The notes beneath the pieces were generated by a model. It saw only the letters and a program-made list of their open reading frames with translations. It was not told where the DNA came from and did no database searches. Positions 45,519 through 55,279 of a stretch of 64,000 bases of DNA are shown here, piece after piece. A program made the position numbers and the translations under genes. The DNA comes from Holzapfeliella floricola DSM 23037 = JCM 16512 (GTDB lineage Bacteria; Bacillota; Bacilli; Lactobacillales; Lactobacillaceae): the NCBI RefSeq assembly GCF_001436605.1, contig NZ_AYZL01000020.1, positions 372,001 through 436,000 of the forward strand, in the 5' to 3' direction. How positions within the stretch are numbered: the stretch's first letter is position 1; every line of letters starts with the position of its first letter.

Positions 45519-48182
45519 TTATTTGGCTTGATACCATGATTGACCATATGAACTATCAACAACCAAAGGAACATCTAATTGAATAGCAGAAGTCATCACT
45601 TGTGGTACTAGCTCTTCAATAATGGCTAATTCATCTTTAGGCACTTCAAATATTAACTCATCGTGCACTTGTAGTAACATTTTAGTTCTTAGCTGTTTGT
45701 CTTGCAAAGCTTTTTGCATGTTTATCATCGCAATTTTAATAATATCAGCTGCTGTTCCTTGAATTGGCGAATTCATAGCTGTTCTTTCTGCAAAAGATCT
45801 TAAATGAAAATTGCGAGAATGAATATCAGGTAAATAACGACGACGGTGCATCAGTGTTTCAACATAACCATCAGCTTTAGCTTGGTCAATGGTGTCATCC
45901 ATAAACTGTTTAACTTTTGGGTATTGTGCAAAGTACTGATCAATAAAAGTCTGAGCTTGTTTTCTTGAAATATCTAGATTTTTAGCTAAACCATAGTCTG
46001 AAATACCATAAACTATTCCAAAGTTAACCGCTTTAGCTTGGCGACGCATGTTGCCATCTACTTCTTCAGGAGAAGACAAGTTAAAAATCTTCATAGCTGT
46101 ATGAGAATGAATATCATAATCACTCTTGAATGCTTCTTGCATATTTTCATCTTCTGACATATGAGCTAAAACACGTAGTTCAACTTGAGAATAGTCACTA
46201 GAAAAAATTACTGATTCCTCATTGGAAGGTACAAAAGCATGTCGAATTTTACGTCCTTCTTCTAATCTAATCGGAATATTTTGTAGGTTGGGATCAACTG
46301 ATGATAGTCGACCTGTTGCAGTTAGTGTTTGCAGGTAACGCGTGTGAATTCTTTGGTCGGAATGAATCGTTTTAAGCAATCCATTAACATAAGTTGACTG
46401 GATTTTAGCAATTTGACGATAGTCTAAAATATCACTCACAATCGGGCTTTTCTTTTTCAAAGTTTCAAGAACATCGACAGAAGTTGAATACCCTGTTTTA
46501 GTCTTTTTAACCGGCGGTAAATTTAATTTTTCAAATAAAATTTGTCCTAACTGTTTAGGTGAATTAATATTAAATTCTTCTCCAGCTTGTTCATAGATTT
46601 TAGTTTCTATTTCTTGTAGCTGTTGACTTAAAATGACAGACATTTCTTGCAGCGTTGATGCTTGCACTTTAATTCCAATGATTTCCATTTCTGCTAAAAC
46701 AAATGCCAACGGCAATTCGATTTCATCAAACAACTGGTCTTGATTGTGCTCAGTCAATTGCTTCATCAAATCAGATTTTATAGACTCAATGGTTCTAGCT
46801 TTGCGAGATAAATGTTCAAATAAGCCATCTTCATCAGGTAGTGATTTTTTGGCACCCTTACCGTAAACTTGAACGTCACTTTTAGCATCAAAATAATTAT
46901 AAGATTGTGCCAACTCTCCTAAATCATTTTGATTGTGGTCTGGATTTAATAAATAAGAAACAAGTAGCATATCAAAATCAACTGCCCTCAATGTGACACC
47001 TAGTCTTCTTAGACCCACAATGGTTCGCTTAACATCAAACACCCACTTATTAATACGAGAAGACTCTAAAATTTGCTTGATTGCAGATGTTGTCAAGAGT
47101 TCAATATTTGAACTAACAAAGTACTTACCATTGATTCCTAGACAAAATCCAACAAAATCTGCTTCGTGGTAATTTTCGCCAAATAACTCTAGTTGAAAAA
47201 TTACGGGCCCTTCAACAATATCCGATAGCTTTTGCGCATCTTCTTCATTATTTAAAACCGTGTAACTGATTTCTTCTTGTGTATTTTGATCAAATTGACT
47301 GTCTAGAACTTCCTTATCTAGAAATGACTTGAAGTTCATTTTTTGATAAAAAGAAACGAGCTGTTCAGAATTTTGTGGTTGTAAAGCTGTATCTGCCAAA
47401 TCAAAATCAAGAGGTGTATCTACCTTAATCGTTGCTAAGTCATAGCATAAGAAAGCTATTTCTTTTTCATTAATAAGATTTTCTTTCATCTTGCTCTTCT
47501 TCATTTCATCAACATGATTATACAATTCCTTAACTGAACCATATTTCTGAACAAGTTTTAGAGCTGTCTTTTCACCTATTTTGGTAACACCCGGATAATT
47601 ATCTGAGTTATCTCCCATCAAGGCTTTCATATCGATAAGCTGTAAAGGAGTAATCCCAAGCTCTTCTTCAAAGTAATCAGGTGTGTAAGACTTAATCTCA
47701 TTAACACCCTTTACAGTCACATCAACTTGAATATGCGTATCTGCTAATTGGGTTAAGTCTTTATCTCCCGTTACAACAATTACTTCAAAATCTTGACTTT
47801 GTGCTTTTTTAGCTAAAGTACCAATAATATCATCAGCTTCATAATTATCTTGTTCATGCCATTTCAATCCCATATGGTCTAACATTTCACGAATATAAGG
47901 TAATTGTTCTAACAACTCAGGGGGTGTTTTGGCACGTGTTCCTTTGTAATCGGCAAACATTTCAGTTCTAAACGTTGTTTTTCCTGCATCAAATGCAACT
48001 AGAACATTATCAGGTTGGTGATGTTCTAGTAAAGTATCAAGCATTTTCTTCATGTTATAAATGGCACTAGTATGAAGGCCTTCGTTATTAACGAATCTAT
48101 CAACCACGTTATATAAAGCATAAAACGCTCTGTAAGCTAAAGAATTACCATCAATTAATAATAATTTTTTCCGTTTACTCAT
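45519..48182 (-). CDS. polA: DNA polymerase I
   Basis: Pol I fills gaps and removes RNA primers. The 887-residue protein has an N-terminal 5'-3' exonuclease/flap domain (about 1-300, with DGNSLAYRAFYA, VAFDAGKTTFR and GDKDLTQL). The central domain looks degenerate: I do not see a convincing set of proofreading acidic residues, as is usual in Gram-positives. The polymerase domain has SSDYSQVELRVLAHMSED, RRQAKAVNFGIVYGIS and LQVHDELIFEVP. AAGGAG lies 6 bases before the ATG. It is first in the polA-mutM-coaE-nrdR-dnaB-dnaI run. Confidence 0.97.
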   Translation of the reverse strand: MSKRKKLLLIDGNSLAYRAFYALYNVVDRFVNNEGLHTSAIYNMKKMLDTLLEHHQPDNVLVAFDAGKTTFRTEMFADYKGTRAKTPPELLEQLPYIREMLDHMGLKWHEQDNYEADDIIGTLAKKAQSQDFEVIVVTGDKDLTQLADTHIQVDVTVKGVNEIKSYTPDYFEEELGITPLQLIDMKALMGDNSDNYPGVTKIGEKTALKLVQKYGSVKELYNHVDEMKKSKMKENLINEKEIAFLCYDLATIKVDTPLDFDLADTALQPQNSEQLVSFYQKMNFKSFLDKEVLDSQFDQNTQEEISYTVLNNEEDAQKLSDIVEGPVIFQLELFGENYHEADFVGFCLGINGKYFVSSNIELLTTSAIKQILESSRINKWVFDVKRTIVGLRRLGVTLRAVDFDMLLVSYLLNPDHNQNDLGELAQSYNYFDAKSDVQVYGKGAKKSLPDEDGLFEHLSRKARTIESIKSDLMKQLTEHNQDQLFDEIELPLAFVLAEMEIIGIKVQASTLQEMSVILSQQLQEIETKIYEQAGEEFNINSPKQLGQILFEKLNLPPVKKTKTGYSTSVDVLETLKKKSPIVSDILDYRQIAKIQSTYVNGLLKTIHSDQRIHTRYLQTLTATGRLSSVDPNLQNIPIRLEEGRKIRHAFVPSNEESVIFSSDYSQVELRVLAHMSEDENMQEAFKSDYDIHSHTAMKIFNLSSPEEVDGNMRRQAKAVNFGIVYGISDYGLAKNLDISRKQAQTFIDQYFAQYPKVKQFMDDTIDQAKADGYVETLMHRRRYLPDIHSRNFHLRSFAERTAMNSPIQGTAADIIKIAMINMQKALQDKQLRTKMLLQVHDELIFEVPKDELAIIEELVPQVMTSAIQLDVPLVVDSSYGQSWYQAK

Positions 48183-48201
48183 GTGTTTCTCCTTATTAAA
48201 A

Positions 48202-48232
48202 GCACAAAAAGCAACCGAGTTGGTTGCTTTTA
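48202..48232 (-). terminator. Terminator after murC
   Basis: AAAAGCAACC and GGTTGCTTTT arms around a 4-base loop on the minus strand, followed by a short U run (TTTTTG). It lies between murC and polA and includes the murC stop region. Confidence 0.78.
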
Positions 48233-49543
48233 TTTGTATTGTTTTTGGTAAGCACGTTCGTATTTTTGGACATCTCCAGCACCCATAAAAACTAAAACAG
48301 CATTAGAGAATTGATTCAATTGATCAACGGTTTCTTCAGTAATTAAATGTGCAGAACCTTCAATCTTTTTAATTAAATCTTCACTTTTCACTGTTCCTTT
48401 TTGTTCTCGAGCAGAGCCAAAAATTGGGGTCACAAACACGTGGTCTGCTTCTTGTAGAGATTTTGCAAATTCACTCAAGAATTGCTTAGTACGTGTGTAA
48501 GTATGAGGCTGAAAAACCGCAATCACTTCTTTTTCAGGATATTTTTGACGAACGGCAGAAATCGTAGCATCAATTTCAGTTGGATGATGAGCATAATCGT
48601 CAATAATCGTCATATCTTTCACTTTTGATTCTGCCAGACGGCGTTGAACGCCTTTAAACGTCAACAGTTCTTCAGCAACTGTTGCCATATCTAGCCCTTC
48701 CATGTAACTAACACCGATAACGGCTAGACTGTTTAAGATACTGTGATCACCGTAAAGTTTAATCATAAAACGACCCAATTTTTTACCATGGTGATTAACA
48801 TCAAAAGATGATCCTTCGGCAGTTTTTTCAATATTTGTTGCACAAAAATCATCGTCTTTATTGAAACCATAAGTATATTTGGGAATATCAACTTTTAATG
48901 ATTTTAATAACTTAGAATCACCATAAACAAACAATGCTTTTTTAACTTGTGAAGCTTCTTGTTGAAAAGCATCATAAACATCATCTAAGTCTTTAAAATA
49001 GTCAGGATGATCAAATTCAATATTGGTCATCACACAATAATCAGGTGAATACGCGATAAAGTGTCGTTGATACTCATCTGCTTCAAAAGCAAAGAAACGA
49101 GAATCTTTAACAGCTTTTCCCGTACCGTCTCCAATTAGATAACTTGTAGGTTCAATCCCACCCAATACATGAGCCATTAATCCCGTAGTACTTGTTTTAC
49201 CATGAGCACCTGCAATGGCAATACTTGTAAAGCTTTTAATCAGTTGACCAACAAAGTCATGGTATCTAACCACTTTTAAGCCTAATTCGTGTGCTTTTTT
49301 AATTTCCATATGGTCATCTGAAAAAGCATTCCCTGCGATAATTGAAAGCCCTGGTTTGATATTGTCTTCTGAAAAAGGTAGCATTTCAATTTGTCTATCT
49401 TCTAGTCCCTTTTGAGTGAAGGTATATTCTGTAATATCAGAACCTGATACGTGATAACCTAAGTCATTCAAAATCAAAGCTAAAGCACTCATTCCTGAGC
49501 CCTTAATTCCAATAAAATAATAATGATTGTTTTTGTTTAACAT
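48230..49543 (-). CDS. murC: UDP-N-acetylmuramate-L-alanine ligase
   Basis: MurC adds L-Ala to UDP-MurNAc in the cytosolic part of peptidoglycan synthesis. The 437-residue protein has the UDP-binding GIKGSGMSALALIL, ATP P-loop IAGAHGKTSTTGL, FEADEYQRHF and DDYAHHPTEI. The second ATG (49543) is chosen because GGAG is 8 bases upstream of it but only 2 from the first. It is likely monocistronic, with terminators on both sides. Confidence 0.97.
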   Translation of the reverse strand: MLNKNNHYYFIGIKGSGMSALALILNDLGYHVSGSDITEYTFTQKGLEDRQIEMLPFSEDNIKPGLSIIAGNAFSDDHMEIKKAHELGLKVVRYHDFVGQLIKSFTSIAIAGAHGKTSTTGLMAHVLGGIEPTSYLIGDGTGKAVKDSRFFAFEADEYQRHFIAYSPDYCVMTNIEFDHPDYFKDLDDVYDAFQQEASQVKKALFVYGDSKLLKSLKVDIPKYTYGFNKDDDFCATNIEKTAEGSSFDVNHHGKKLGRFMIKLYGDHSILNSLAVIGVSYMEGLDMATVAEELLTFKGVQRRLAESKVKDMTIIDDYAHHPTEIDATISAVRQKYPEKEVIAVFQPHTYTRTKQFLSEFAKSLQEADHVFVTPIFGSAREQKGTVKSEDLIKKIEGSAHLITEETVDQLNQFSNAVLVFMGAGDVQKYERAYQKQYK

Positions 49544-49612
49544 TTTCATAACTCCAGTCTATTTTCACCCATAATTATAGCATTAAATTTATTTCAGGGA
49601 TAACTTTGATTA

Positions 49613-49647
49613 CAAAAAAACGATGTGAATTAAATCACACCGTTTGC
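49613..49647 (-). terminator. Terminator after ytpR
   Basis: A 10-bp stem (AACGGTGTGA with TCACATCGTT, one G-U) and a 7-U run on the minus strand. The hairpin begins inside the last codons of ytpR. Confidence 0.82.
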
Positions 49648-50277
49648 AAGTAGTTCATCGACTTCATTAGATTTAAAAGCATCTCCGGCTACTGTCTTAT
49701 CTGGCATCACCAAAATTCCTCTAGCAGTTGGCGCATGTTTAAGTCCTAACTCTTTAGCTGAACAAATCATACCACTACTATCAATACCACGCAGTTTGCC
49801 AGGCCAAATTAATTGACCATTTGGCATCATTGCACCAGGTAGTGCCACAACAACTTTTTGTCCTTGGGCAATATTTGGTGCACCACATACGATTTGGTGT
49901 TTACCCAATTGACCAGCATCAATTGTTGTGACATTCATATGATCTGAATCTGGATGTGGTTCACATGTTTCAACGAAACCATAAACAATTTTGGGCTGAT
50001 CGTCTACTGTTAAATTGGCGTCAAAATTGCTTTCAATTAATTTCTTATTTAGTTGATCAATATTATGTTTAGTTAAAAACACTTGACCATTTTGGTTTGG
50101 ATCAATATCTGTATAAGTTGAAATATTGAAAAAGTTATACCCAATCACTTGATTATCTTCGTTAGTTAAGCAAACTGTATCATCAACTTTTTTTATATTT
50201 GTAGTTCCTTTATCAGGTCCTAAAATAACGATTAATGTGTCAAAAAAACTATGTGCATTTAAACTTGAAATCAACAT
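49630..50277 (-). CDS. ytpR: YtpR family tRNA-binding-domain protein
   Basis: This 215-residue protein has an N-terminal DUF4479 domain and a C-terminal EMAP/tRNA-binding OB domain (about 95-205). The sequence GFVETCEPHPDSDHMNVTTID and GAPNIAQGQKVVVALPGA are almost the same as in the PheT N-terminus. The role is unknown; a general tRNA-binding protein or PheT relative is likely. It is in a run with a thioredoxin and trmB. Confidence 0.88.
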   Translation of the reverse strand: MLISSLNAHSFFDTLIVILGPDKGTTNIKKVDDTVCLTNEDNQVIGYNFFNISTYTDIDPNQNGQVFLTKHNIDQLNKKLIESNFDANLTVDDQPKIVYGFVETCEPHPDSDHMNVTTIDAGQLGKHQIVCGAPNIAQGQKVVVALPGAMMPNGQLIWPGKLRGIDSSGMICSAKELGLKHAPTARGILVMPDKTVAGDAFKSNEVDELLANGVI

Positions 50278-50297
50278 ATATTAACGCTCCTCTTAAA

Positions 50298-50621
50298 CTA
50301 GCCTAGATTTGATAAGAAGCTAATTACTTCTTCTTTAGTTTTACGATTTTTATTTACTAATCTACCAATTTCTTGACCATCTCTAAACACAACAAAACTT
50401 GGAATCCCCATAATATTTAAGTCCTGTACAACATCCATCGATTGATCGCGATCAACTTCATAAAAAGTCATCTTACTAAATTCGGCTTCAATAGCCGGTA
50501 ACTGAGGTTTTATAAAACGACAGTCGCCACACCAATCTGCACTAAACATCAAAACAACAGTGTTTTTTTGTGCTATTAGTTTCTTAAAATCTTCGCGAGA
50601 TAAATTACTCATTTTTTCCAT
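50298..50621 (-). CDS. Thioredoxin family protein
   Basis: This 107-residue protein has a thioredoxin fold with the redox motif WCGDC (FSADWCGDCRFIKP) instead of the WCGPC of TrxA, and the cis-Pro in IMGIPSFVV. The WCGDC version is common for the YtpP-type thioredoxin-like proteins beside ytpR in Firmicutes. It may reduce disulfides such as bacillithiol mixed disulfides; that is not visible in the sequence. The exact ATG (first or fourth codon) is uncertain. Confidence 0.88.
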   Translation of the reverse strand: MEKMSNLSREDFKKLIAQKNTVVLMFSADWCGDCRFIKPQLPAIEAEFSKMTFYEVDRDQSMDVVQDLNIMGIPSFVVFRDGQEIGRLVNKNRKTKEEVISFLSNLG

Positions 50622-50647
50622 AACTATAGTCTCTCTTTCATCTTAAC

Positions 50648-51295
50648 TTAAGCACTAAAATGTGCATATAAAGCATAAATAGGTTGTCCCTTAGCTGAAA
50701 ATTTTTCTTCATATTCAGTCATAATATTATCTTCAGCCATTTTACTATCATGTAAATTTACTGAAACAAAATCAAAATGCATCCCATAATTATTAAAACT
50801 TTGAACTGAATAATTGTAAAGTGACTGATTATCAGTTTTAAATTCAATGCCCTTATTGGGTTGTAAAATTGTTTTGTAAATATCCAAAAAAGATTTATAA
50901 GTTAATCTTCTTTTTTCATGTTTTGTTTTAGGCCAAGGATCTGAGAAATTCAAAAATACTTTTGAAACTGAATTTTCAGCAAAATAATCTGTTAAAGCTT
51001 CACCATTACCTAAAAACAACTGTAGATTAGGTAGCTGTTCCTCAAGTTGCTTTCTCAGAATCATTCCAATAGCTGCTTCTTGTATCTCAATGGCGACAAA
51101 ATTAACATCTGGGTGTTTTTTAGCCTGATTGATGATAAATTGTCCTTTTCCTGATCCCACCTCAATATAAAGCGGTGCATCAGGATTTTCAAAACGGCTG
51201 CTCCAATCAATTAACCCAGCTTTGGGACGGTCTAAAATATAATCTGGATTTTGTTCAATCATATTACGTGTCCACGGTTTGCGTCTTAATCTCAT
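50648..51295 (-). CDS. trmB: tRNA (guanine-N7-)-methyltransferase
   Basis: TrmB methylates G46 in the variable loop of tRNA using SAM. The 215-residue protein has IEVGSGKGQFI (SAM site), NFVAIEIQEAAI, and the signature NFSDPWPKTKHEKRRL. TAGGAG precedes the ATG. It sits 9 bases after ecsB. Confidence 0.97.
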   Translation of the reverse strand: MRLRRKPWTRNMIEQNPDYILDRPKAGLIDWSSRFENPDAPLYIEVGSGKGQFIINQAKKHPDVNFVAIEIQEAAIGMILRKQLEEQLPNLQLFLGNGEALTDYFAENSVSKVFLNFSDPWPKTKHEKRRLTYKSFLDIYKTILQPNKGIEFKTDNQSLYNYSVQSFNNYGMHFDFVSVNLHDSKMAEDNIMTEYEEKFSAKGQPIYALYAHFSA

Positions 51296-51304
51296 GATAT
51301 TCTC

Positions 51305-52516
51305 CTACTTTTTAGCTTTTAATTTTAACGATAAATACCCATAAGTAAATATTATAACAAAAATATTAACGGATACAATCGCAATCCAAACATTAACGGC
51401 TACACCATACTTAATAAGCATCCCAATAGATAAAATAAGTGATTCTAGTAAAAGTGCCTGTGTTAATAATTGCTTAAAACTCTGAAACTTATTAGTTGAG
51501 TCAAAAGGCATTACAAAATACATTAAATGACGGTCATATTGATTATACAACGGCAACAACTGATAACCTGTTAGAAACACAATGAAGATTCCCATAATCA
51601 ACGTAAACCAGCTATTATCTAAAATTACCATCAAAATCAAGGCAAACGCTGTCATTCTGACTAGTAAATTTAAGTACTCTGGATTTCGAATCAATGTTCG
51701 CTTAAGCAAGAAAAATTGTGGCGATTGTTTCTTAGAATCTTTAACAAACAAATCTAAAGTAAAATCTAAATATTTGCGACGTTTGATTTTAGCTGTTCGT
51801 TCTTTAACATCTGTAAACAAACTGTAAAAAGCATAGATTAATTCTTGGCGACGTGATTCTACTTGAACTGCTTGGCGCCAGTCAAAATTTACATGCACCG
51901 TATTCAAAAATACTCGACTGCAAATAATTCCCACTACAGCTACAATTAACAATAATGGTGAAAATAAATAAATTGAACCTATAAGTGCTAATAGTATTAC
52001 GGGTTGACTCCATACAATGACTTTTCGATAGCTTTGTGCTATTGCAAATTGCTTTTTAGTTTGCAATTCAATGTTTAAAATTTTTGCTGTAATCAGTCCC
52101 ATTACAATTATGATATATCCAATTAATGAAAAAGACATCTTAAAATAAACTAATGGTAACAACACCACGGAAATTAACAAAATAAAAAACACTGGTAGAG
52201 CTAGACTATATTGCTTGGCCGGTTTAAAATAATCCATTATTTCATCGTCTTTAGCCCACAAAAACTGTTGGTCTGCCTCATCTAAAAACGTGGCTAATTT
52301 TCCAAAAAGATAAGGAATAAATAAAATCACACTAACAACTAAACCATAGTACCATTGATTATTAGGCAAACGTTTCATGACATCGGCATACCAAAATAGT
52401 AGACCACCCATTCCAATAATTAAAGCTAGCAAAAAGTGGTCATTAAAAACTAATTGCAAATAACGAAACTGTTTAACTAGATTTTTCTTTAATCTTGTCT
52501 GATATAACGCTTTCAT
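51305..52516 (-). CDS. ecsB: ABC transporter permease EcsB
   Basis: This 403-residue membrane protein with about ten hydrophobic helices, with charged loops, is the EcsB permease. EcsAB in Bacillus and Staphylococcus exports linear peptides, and mutants have broad secretion, intramembrane protease and biofilm defects. It lies 3 bases after its ATPase gene. Family assignment rests on context plus size and hydropathy. Confidence 0.9.
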   Translation of the reverse strand: MKALYQTRLKKNLVKQFRYLQLVFNDHFLLALIIGMGGLLFWYADVMKRLPNNQWYYGLVVSVILFIPYLFGKLATFLDEADQQFLWAKDDEIMDYFKPAKQYSLALPVFFILLISVVLLPLVYFKMSFSLIGYIIIVMGLITAKILNIELQTKKQFAIAQSYRKVIVWSQPVILLALIGSIYLFSPLLLIVAVVGIICSRVFLNTVHVNFDWRQAVQVESRRQELIYAFYSLFTDVKERTAKIKRRKYLDFTLDLFVKDSKKQSPQFFLLKRTLIRNPEYLNLLVRMTAFALILMVILDNSWFTLIMGIFIVFLTGYQLLPLYNQYDRHLMYFVMPFDSTNKFQSFKQLLTQALLLESLILSIGMLIKYGVAVNVWIAIVSVNIFVIIFTYGYLSLKLKAKK

Positions 52517-52519
52517 AAC

Positions 52520-53248
52520 TTAACCTCTCTTTGCCAATTGAGAATATAAGTCTTCAAGGCGACCATCGGTCAATTGGTATTGTGATTTAATATCATCCAA
52601 TGTTCCATTTGAAACCACACGACCATCGTTTAACACAACAAAGCGATCAATCGCATCACGCGCAGTTGATAAGATATGAGTTGTTAGTAAAACCATCTTA
52701 CCTTCTGCCTTTTTTTCAGCAATTAAGTTTAATAAATCTTCGACAGCCAGTGGATCAAGTCCTGTAAATGGTTCATCAATAATAAAAAGTGATGCGTCTG
52801 TCATAAAGGCTGTCACAATCATTACCTTTTGCTTCATTCCTTTTGAAAAATTGACTGGTAGCCAATCTAGCTTGTTATCTAGTCTCAATATTTCAAGTAG
52901 CTTTTCAGCCCTTTCAAATGCTTTGTCGTAATCTAAATCGTAAGAAAAAATAGTCATTTCTAAATGTTCTTTTAAAGTTAGTTCTGAATAAAGCACAGGT
53001 GTTTCTGGCATTATTGCGATTTGCTTTTTAAACTGTTTGGTATCTTGTGCCATTGTCTGTTCATTTAATGTAATTTCTCCCGAAATCGGTTTTAAAATAC
53101 CTAATATATGTTTAATAGCCGTTGACTTCCCAGCACCATTTAGTCCAATTAGACCAACTACTTCACTGGGATTTATTTCAAAAGAAACGTCTTTGATAAC
53201 GGGCACACGAGCATAACCGCCCGTTACCTGATTTAATTTTAGTGACAT
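52520..53248 (-). CDS. ecsA: ABC transporter ATP-binding protein EcsA
   Basis: This 242-residue ATPase has Walker A GLNGAGKSTAIKHI, Q-loop PETPVLYSE, the signature FSKGMKQKV and Walker B LFIIDEPFTGLD. It pairs with EcsB. It is divergent from hit, as in Bacillus (ecsA-hit). Confidence 0.95.
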   Translation of the reverse strand: MSLKLNQVTGGYARVPVIKDVSFEINPSEVVGLIGLNGAGKSTAIKHILGILKPISGEITLNEQTMAQDTKQFKKQIAIMPETPVLYSELTLKEHLEMTIFSYDLDYDKAFERAEKLLEILRLDNKLDWLPVNFSKGMKQKVMIVTAFMTDASLFIIDEPFTGLDPLAVEDLLNLIAEKKAEGKMVLLTTHILSTARDAIDRFVVLNDGRVVSNGTLDDIKSQYQLTDGRLEDLYSQLAKRG

Positions 53249-53332
53249 AATATTCTCCTAATCTAAATGAAAAAATCTATATATTATGATAGCATGAAAA
53301 TAAAAACAACGTAGAATTTAGAGGTAAATAAT

Positions 53333-53758
53333 ATGGAAAATAACTGCATTTTTTGCAAAATTATAAACAATGAAATACCAAGTTACACTATTTTTGAAAA
53401 TGATGACGTGAAGGCTTTCTTGGATATTTCACAAACGACTCCAGGACATACACTCGTTATCCCTAAAAAACATCGTGATTCTCTTTTGTCTTTTGACAGA
53501 GAAGACGCTAGAAATGTCTTTCAATATATACCAGAAATTGCACGCGCAATTAAAGCGTCAAACACTGATATCAAAGGCATTAACCTCTTGAATAATAATG
53601 GTGAAGTTGCTTATCAATCTGTCTTTCATGCTCACATTCACTTAATTCCACGCTATAGTGAACAAGATGATTTTAGCATTCATTTTTCCGAAAACCAAAG
53701 TCACTACACCCCTGAAAAATACGAAGAATTAGCCAAATCAATTAAAACACAATTTTAG
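53333..53758 (+). CDS. hit: HIT family nucleotide hydrolase
   Basis: This 141-residue histidine-triad protein has the catalytic HAHIHLIP stretch at about residues 97-104 and the N-terminal zinc-type CIFCKII. It probably removes AMP from aminoacyl or phosphoramidate adducts of adenosine. GAGGT lies 7 bases upstream. It is divergent from ecsA and followed by ytxH and prsA, the Bacillus-like order. Confidence 0.96.
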   Translation: MENNCIFCKIINNEIPSYTIFENDDVKAFLDISQTTPGHTLVIPKKHRDSLLSFDREDARNVFQYIPEIARAIKASNTDIKGINLLNNNGEVAYQSVFHAHIHLIPRYSEQDDFSIHFSENQSHYTPEKYEELAKSIKTQF

Positions 53759-53783
53759 TCACTTTACTTAAAGGAGAAAAACA

Positions 53784-54116
53784 ATGAAAAATTTTTTACT
53801 TGGTAGTCTACTCGGTGCAGCAGCAGGCGTCTTTTTAGCTAATACTAAGAATCAAAATACAGGCAATACTTTTGGTAAAGACTTCGCTGAAGGTATTAAA
53901 GAAACTGGGCAAGATTTTGATGATATTAACCGTGAGCGCGAAAAAATTCAGCAAAAACTTAACTATCTTCAAAATGAAGGTGTAAAAACTATTGAAAAGT
54001 TTAGCGACGATCTTACCCAAGATGTTGAGGAATTCAATTATTACGCTGAACCTCATATTGCTAGACTTCAACAAAAAGTTAGGGACTTAGAGTCTAAACT
54101 AGACAGTAATAAATAA
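53784..54116 (+). CDS. YtxH family protein
   Basis: This 110-residue protein has an N-terminal hydrophobic glycine-rich segment (about residues 3-21, LLGSLLGAAAGVFLA) and a long charged helical tail (about 45-105) that is probably a coiled coil. It fits YtxH/DUF948-like small membrane proteins. The function is unknown. Lying between hit and prsA suggests a role near the cell envelope. AAAGGAG precedes the ATG. Confidence 0.78.
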   Translation: MKNFLLGSLLGAAAGVFLANTKNQNTGNTFGKDFAEGIKETGQDFDDINREREKIQQKLNYLQNEGVKTIEKFSDDLTQDVEEFNYYAEPHIARLQQKVRDLESKLDSNK

Positions 54117-54229
54117 TCAAATAAAGTTTGACAGATTTATGAATTTTTTTAAATTTGATATCATGTGAGTCTAAATTATGCTATATTCTAACTGGCGCAA
54201 CAAATTAAGTAAGGATGTGTAACGATATA

Positions 54230-55219
54230 ATGAAAAGTTATATGAAAAAAATTGTAGCGGGAGCAGGAGTTGCAGCAATGTCACTAACACTTGTGGCTTG
54301 TTCTTCATCTTCTGACAAAACCGTGGCCAACTATTCAGGTGGTAAAATCACACAAGATGACTTTTACACCCAATTAAAGACTAGCCAAAGTGGTAAATCA
54401 ACTTTAGCTAATATGATTATCCAAGGTGCTTTAGAAAACCAATATGGTTCAAAAGTATCTGAACAAAATGTTAATGATGAATATTCAAAATACGGTAGCC
54501 AATATGGTTCAAATTTCTCACTAATTTTACAATCTAACGGCTATACAGAAGCAACTTTCAAGAAAAGCTTAAGAACTAACTTATTAATTGAGGCTGCTAT
54601 GAAAGATCTTAAACAAATTTCAGCTGAAGATGAACAAAAGGCTTGGGAAAGTTACCAACCTAAAGTTACTGTACAGCATATTTTAGTTAGTGATGAAAAC
54701 ACTGCTAAACAAATTATTACTGATTTAAACAGTGGTAAAAACTTTGATGAGTTAGCAAAACAATACTCAACAGATACAGCAACTAAAGAAAATGGTGGTA
54801 AACTACCTGAATTTGATAATACAGATACTTCTTTAGATGCAACATTTAAAGAAGCCGCATTCAAATTACAAACAAACCAATACACAACTGAGCCTGTTAA
54901 GACTCAATATGGTTACCATATCATCAAAATGGCTAATAACCCTGGTAAAGGTGATCTAAAAGATCATAAACAAGATATCGATAACCAAATTTACGAATCA
55001 TGGATGAAAGATACTTCAGTTATGCAAAATGTTATTTCAACAGTATTGACAAAAGCTAACCCAAGTATCAAAGATAAAGACTTAAGTGATGCATTAGCTT
55101 CTTATATCCAATCAGCAAGTTCATCTACAGACCTTTCAAGTTCTGCAAGTGAAGGCTCACAAAGTCAAACAAACCAATCATCAGTAGACTCACAAAGTCA
55201 ATCAAGTGAATCTAAGTAA
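54230..55219 (+). CDS. prsA: Foldase lipoprotein PrsA (parvulin-type)
   Basis: PrsA helps secreted proteins fold outside the membrane. The 329-residue protein has a signal peptide and lipobox LVAC about 25 residues in, then an N-terminal chaperone region. The parvulin PPIase domain follows (about 140-240, VTVQHILVSDENTA, FDELAKQYSTD). The C-terminal tail is Ser/Gln/Thr-rich. The ATG at 54230 is preferred; the AAGGATGTG element ends 10 bases upstream. An earlier ATG at 54215 overlaps that element. Confidence 0.94.
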   Translation: MKSYMKKIVAGAGVAAMSLTLVACSSSSDKTVANYSGGKITQDDFYTQLKTSQSGKSTLANMIIQGALENQYGSKVSEQNVNDEYSKYGSQYGSNFSLILQSNGYTEATFKKSLRTNLLIEAAMKDLKQISAEDEQKAWESYQPKVTVQHILVSDENTAKQIITDLNSGKNFDELAKQYSTDTATKENGGKLPEFDNTDTSLDATFKEAAFKLQTNQYTTEPVKTQYGYHIIKMANNPGKGDLKDHKQDIDNQIYESWMKDTSVMQNVISTVLTKANPSIKDKDLSDALASYIQSASSSTDLSSSASEGSQSQTNQSSVDSQSQSSESK

Positions 55220-55224
55220 TTATC

Positions 55225-55279
55225 ATTATCGCAAATAAAAAAACTCCGAAAAATTCGGAGTTTTTTTATTTGCGATAAT
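55225..55279. terminator. Bidirectional terminator: perfect 26-bp palindrome between prsA and yhaM
   Basis: The arms 55225-55250 and 55254-55279 are perfect complements across 26 bp, with an AAA loop. The core ACTCCGAA/TTCGGAGT with A7 and T7 runs is a classical terminator in both directions. The right arm includes the yhaM stop and last codons. Confidence 0.93.

Noticed and set aside
53835-54074. Minus-strand frame antisense to ytxH
   Set aside because: No ribosome site or homology seen; the plus-strand gene is better supported.
54652-54885. Minus-strand frame antisense to prsA
   Set aside because: Lies over the parvulin domain of PrsA, which is clearly coding on the plus strand.
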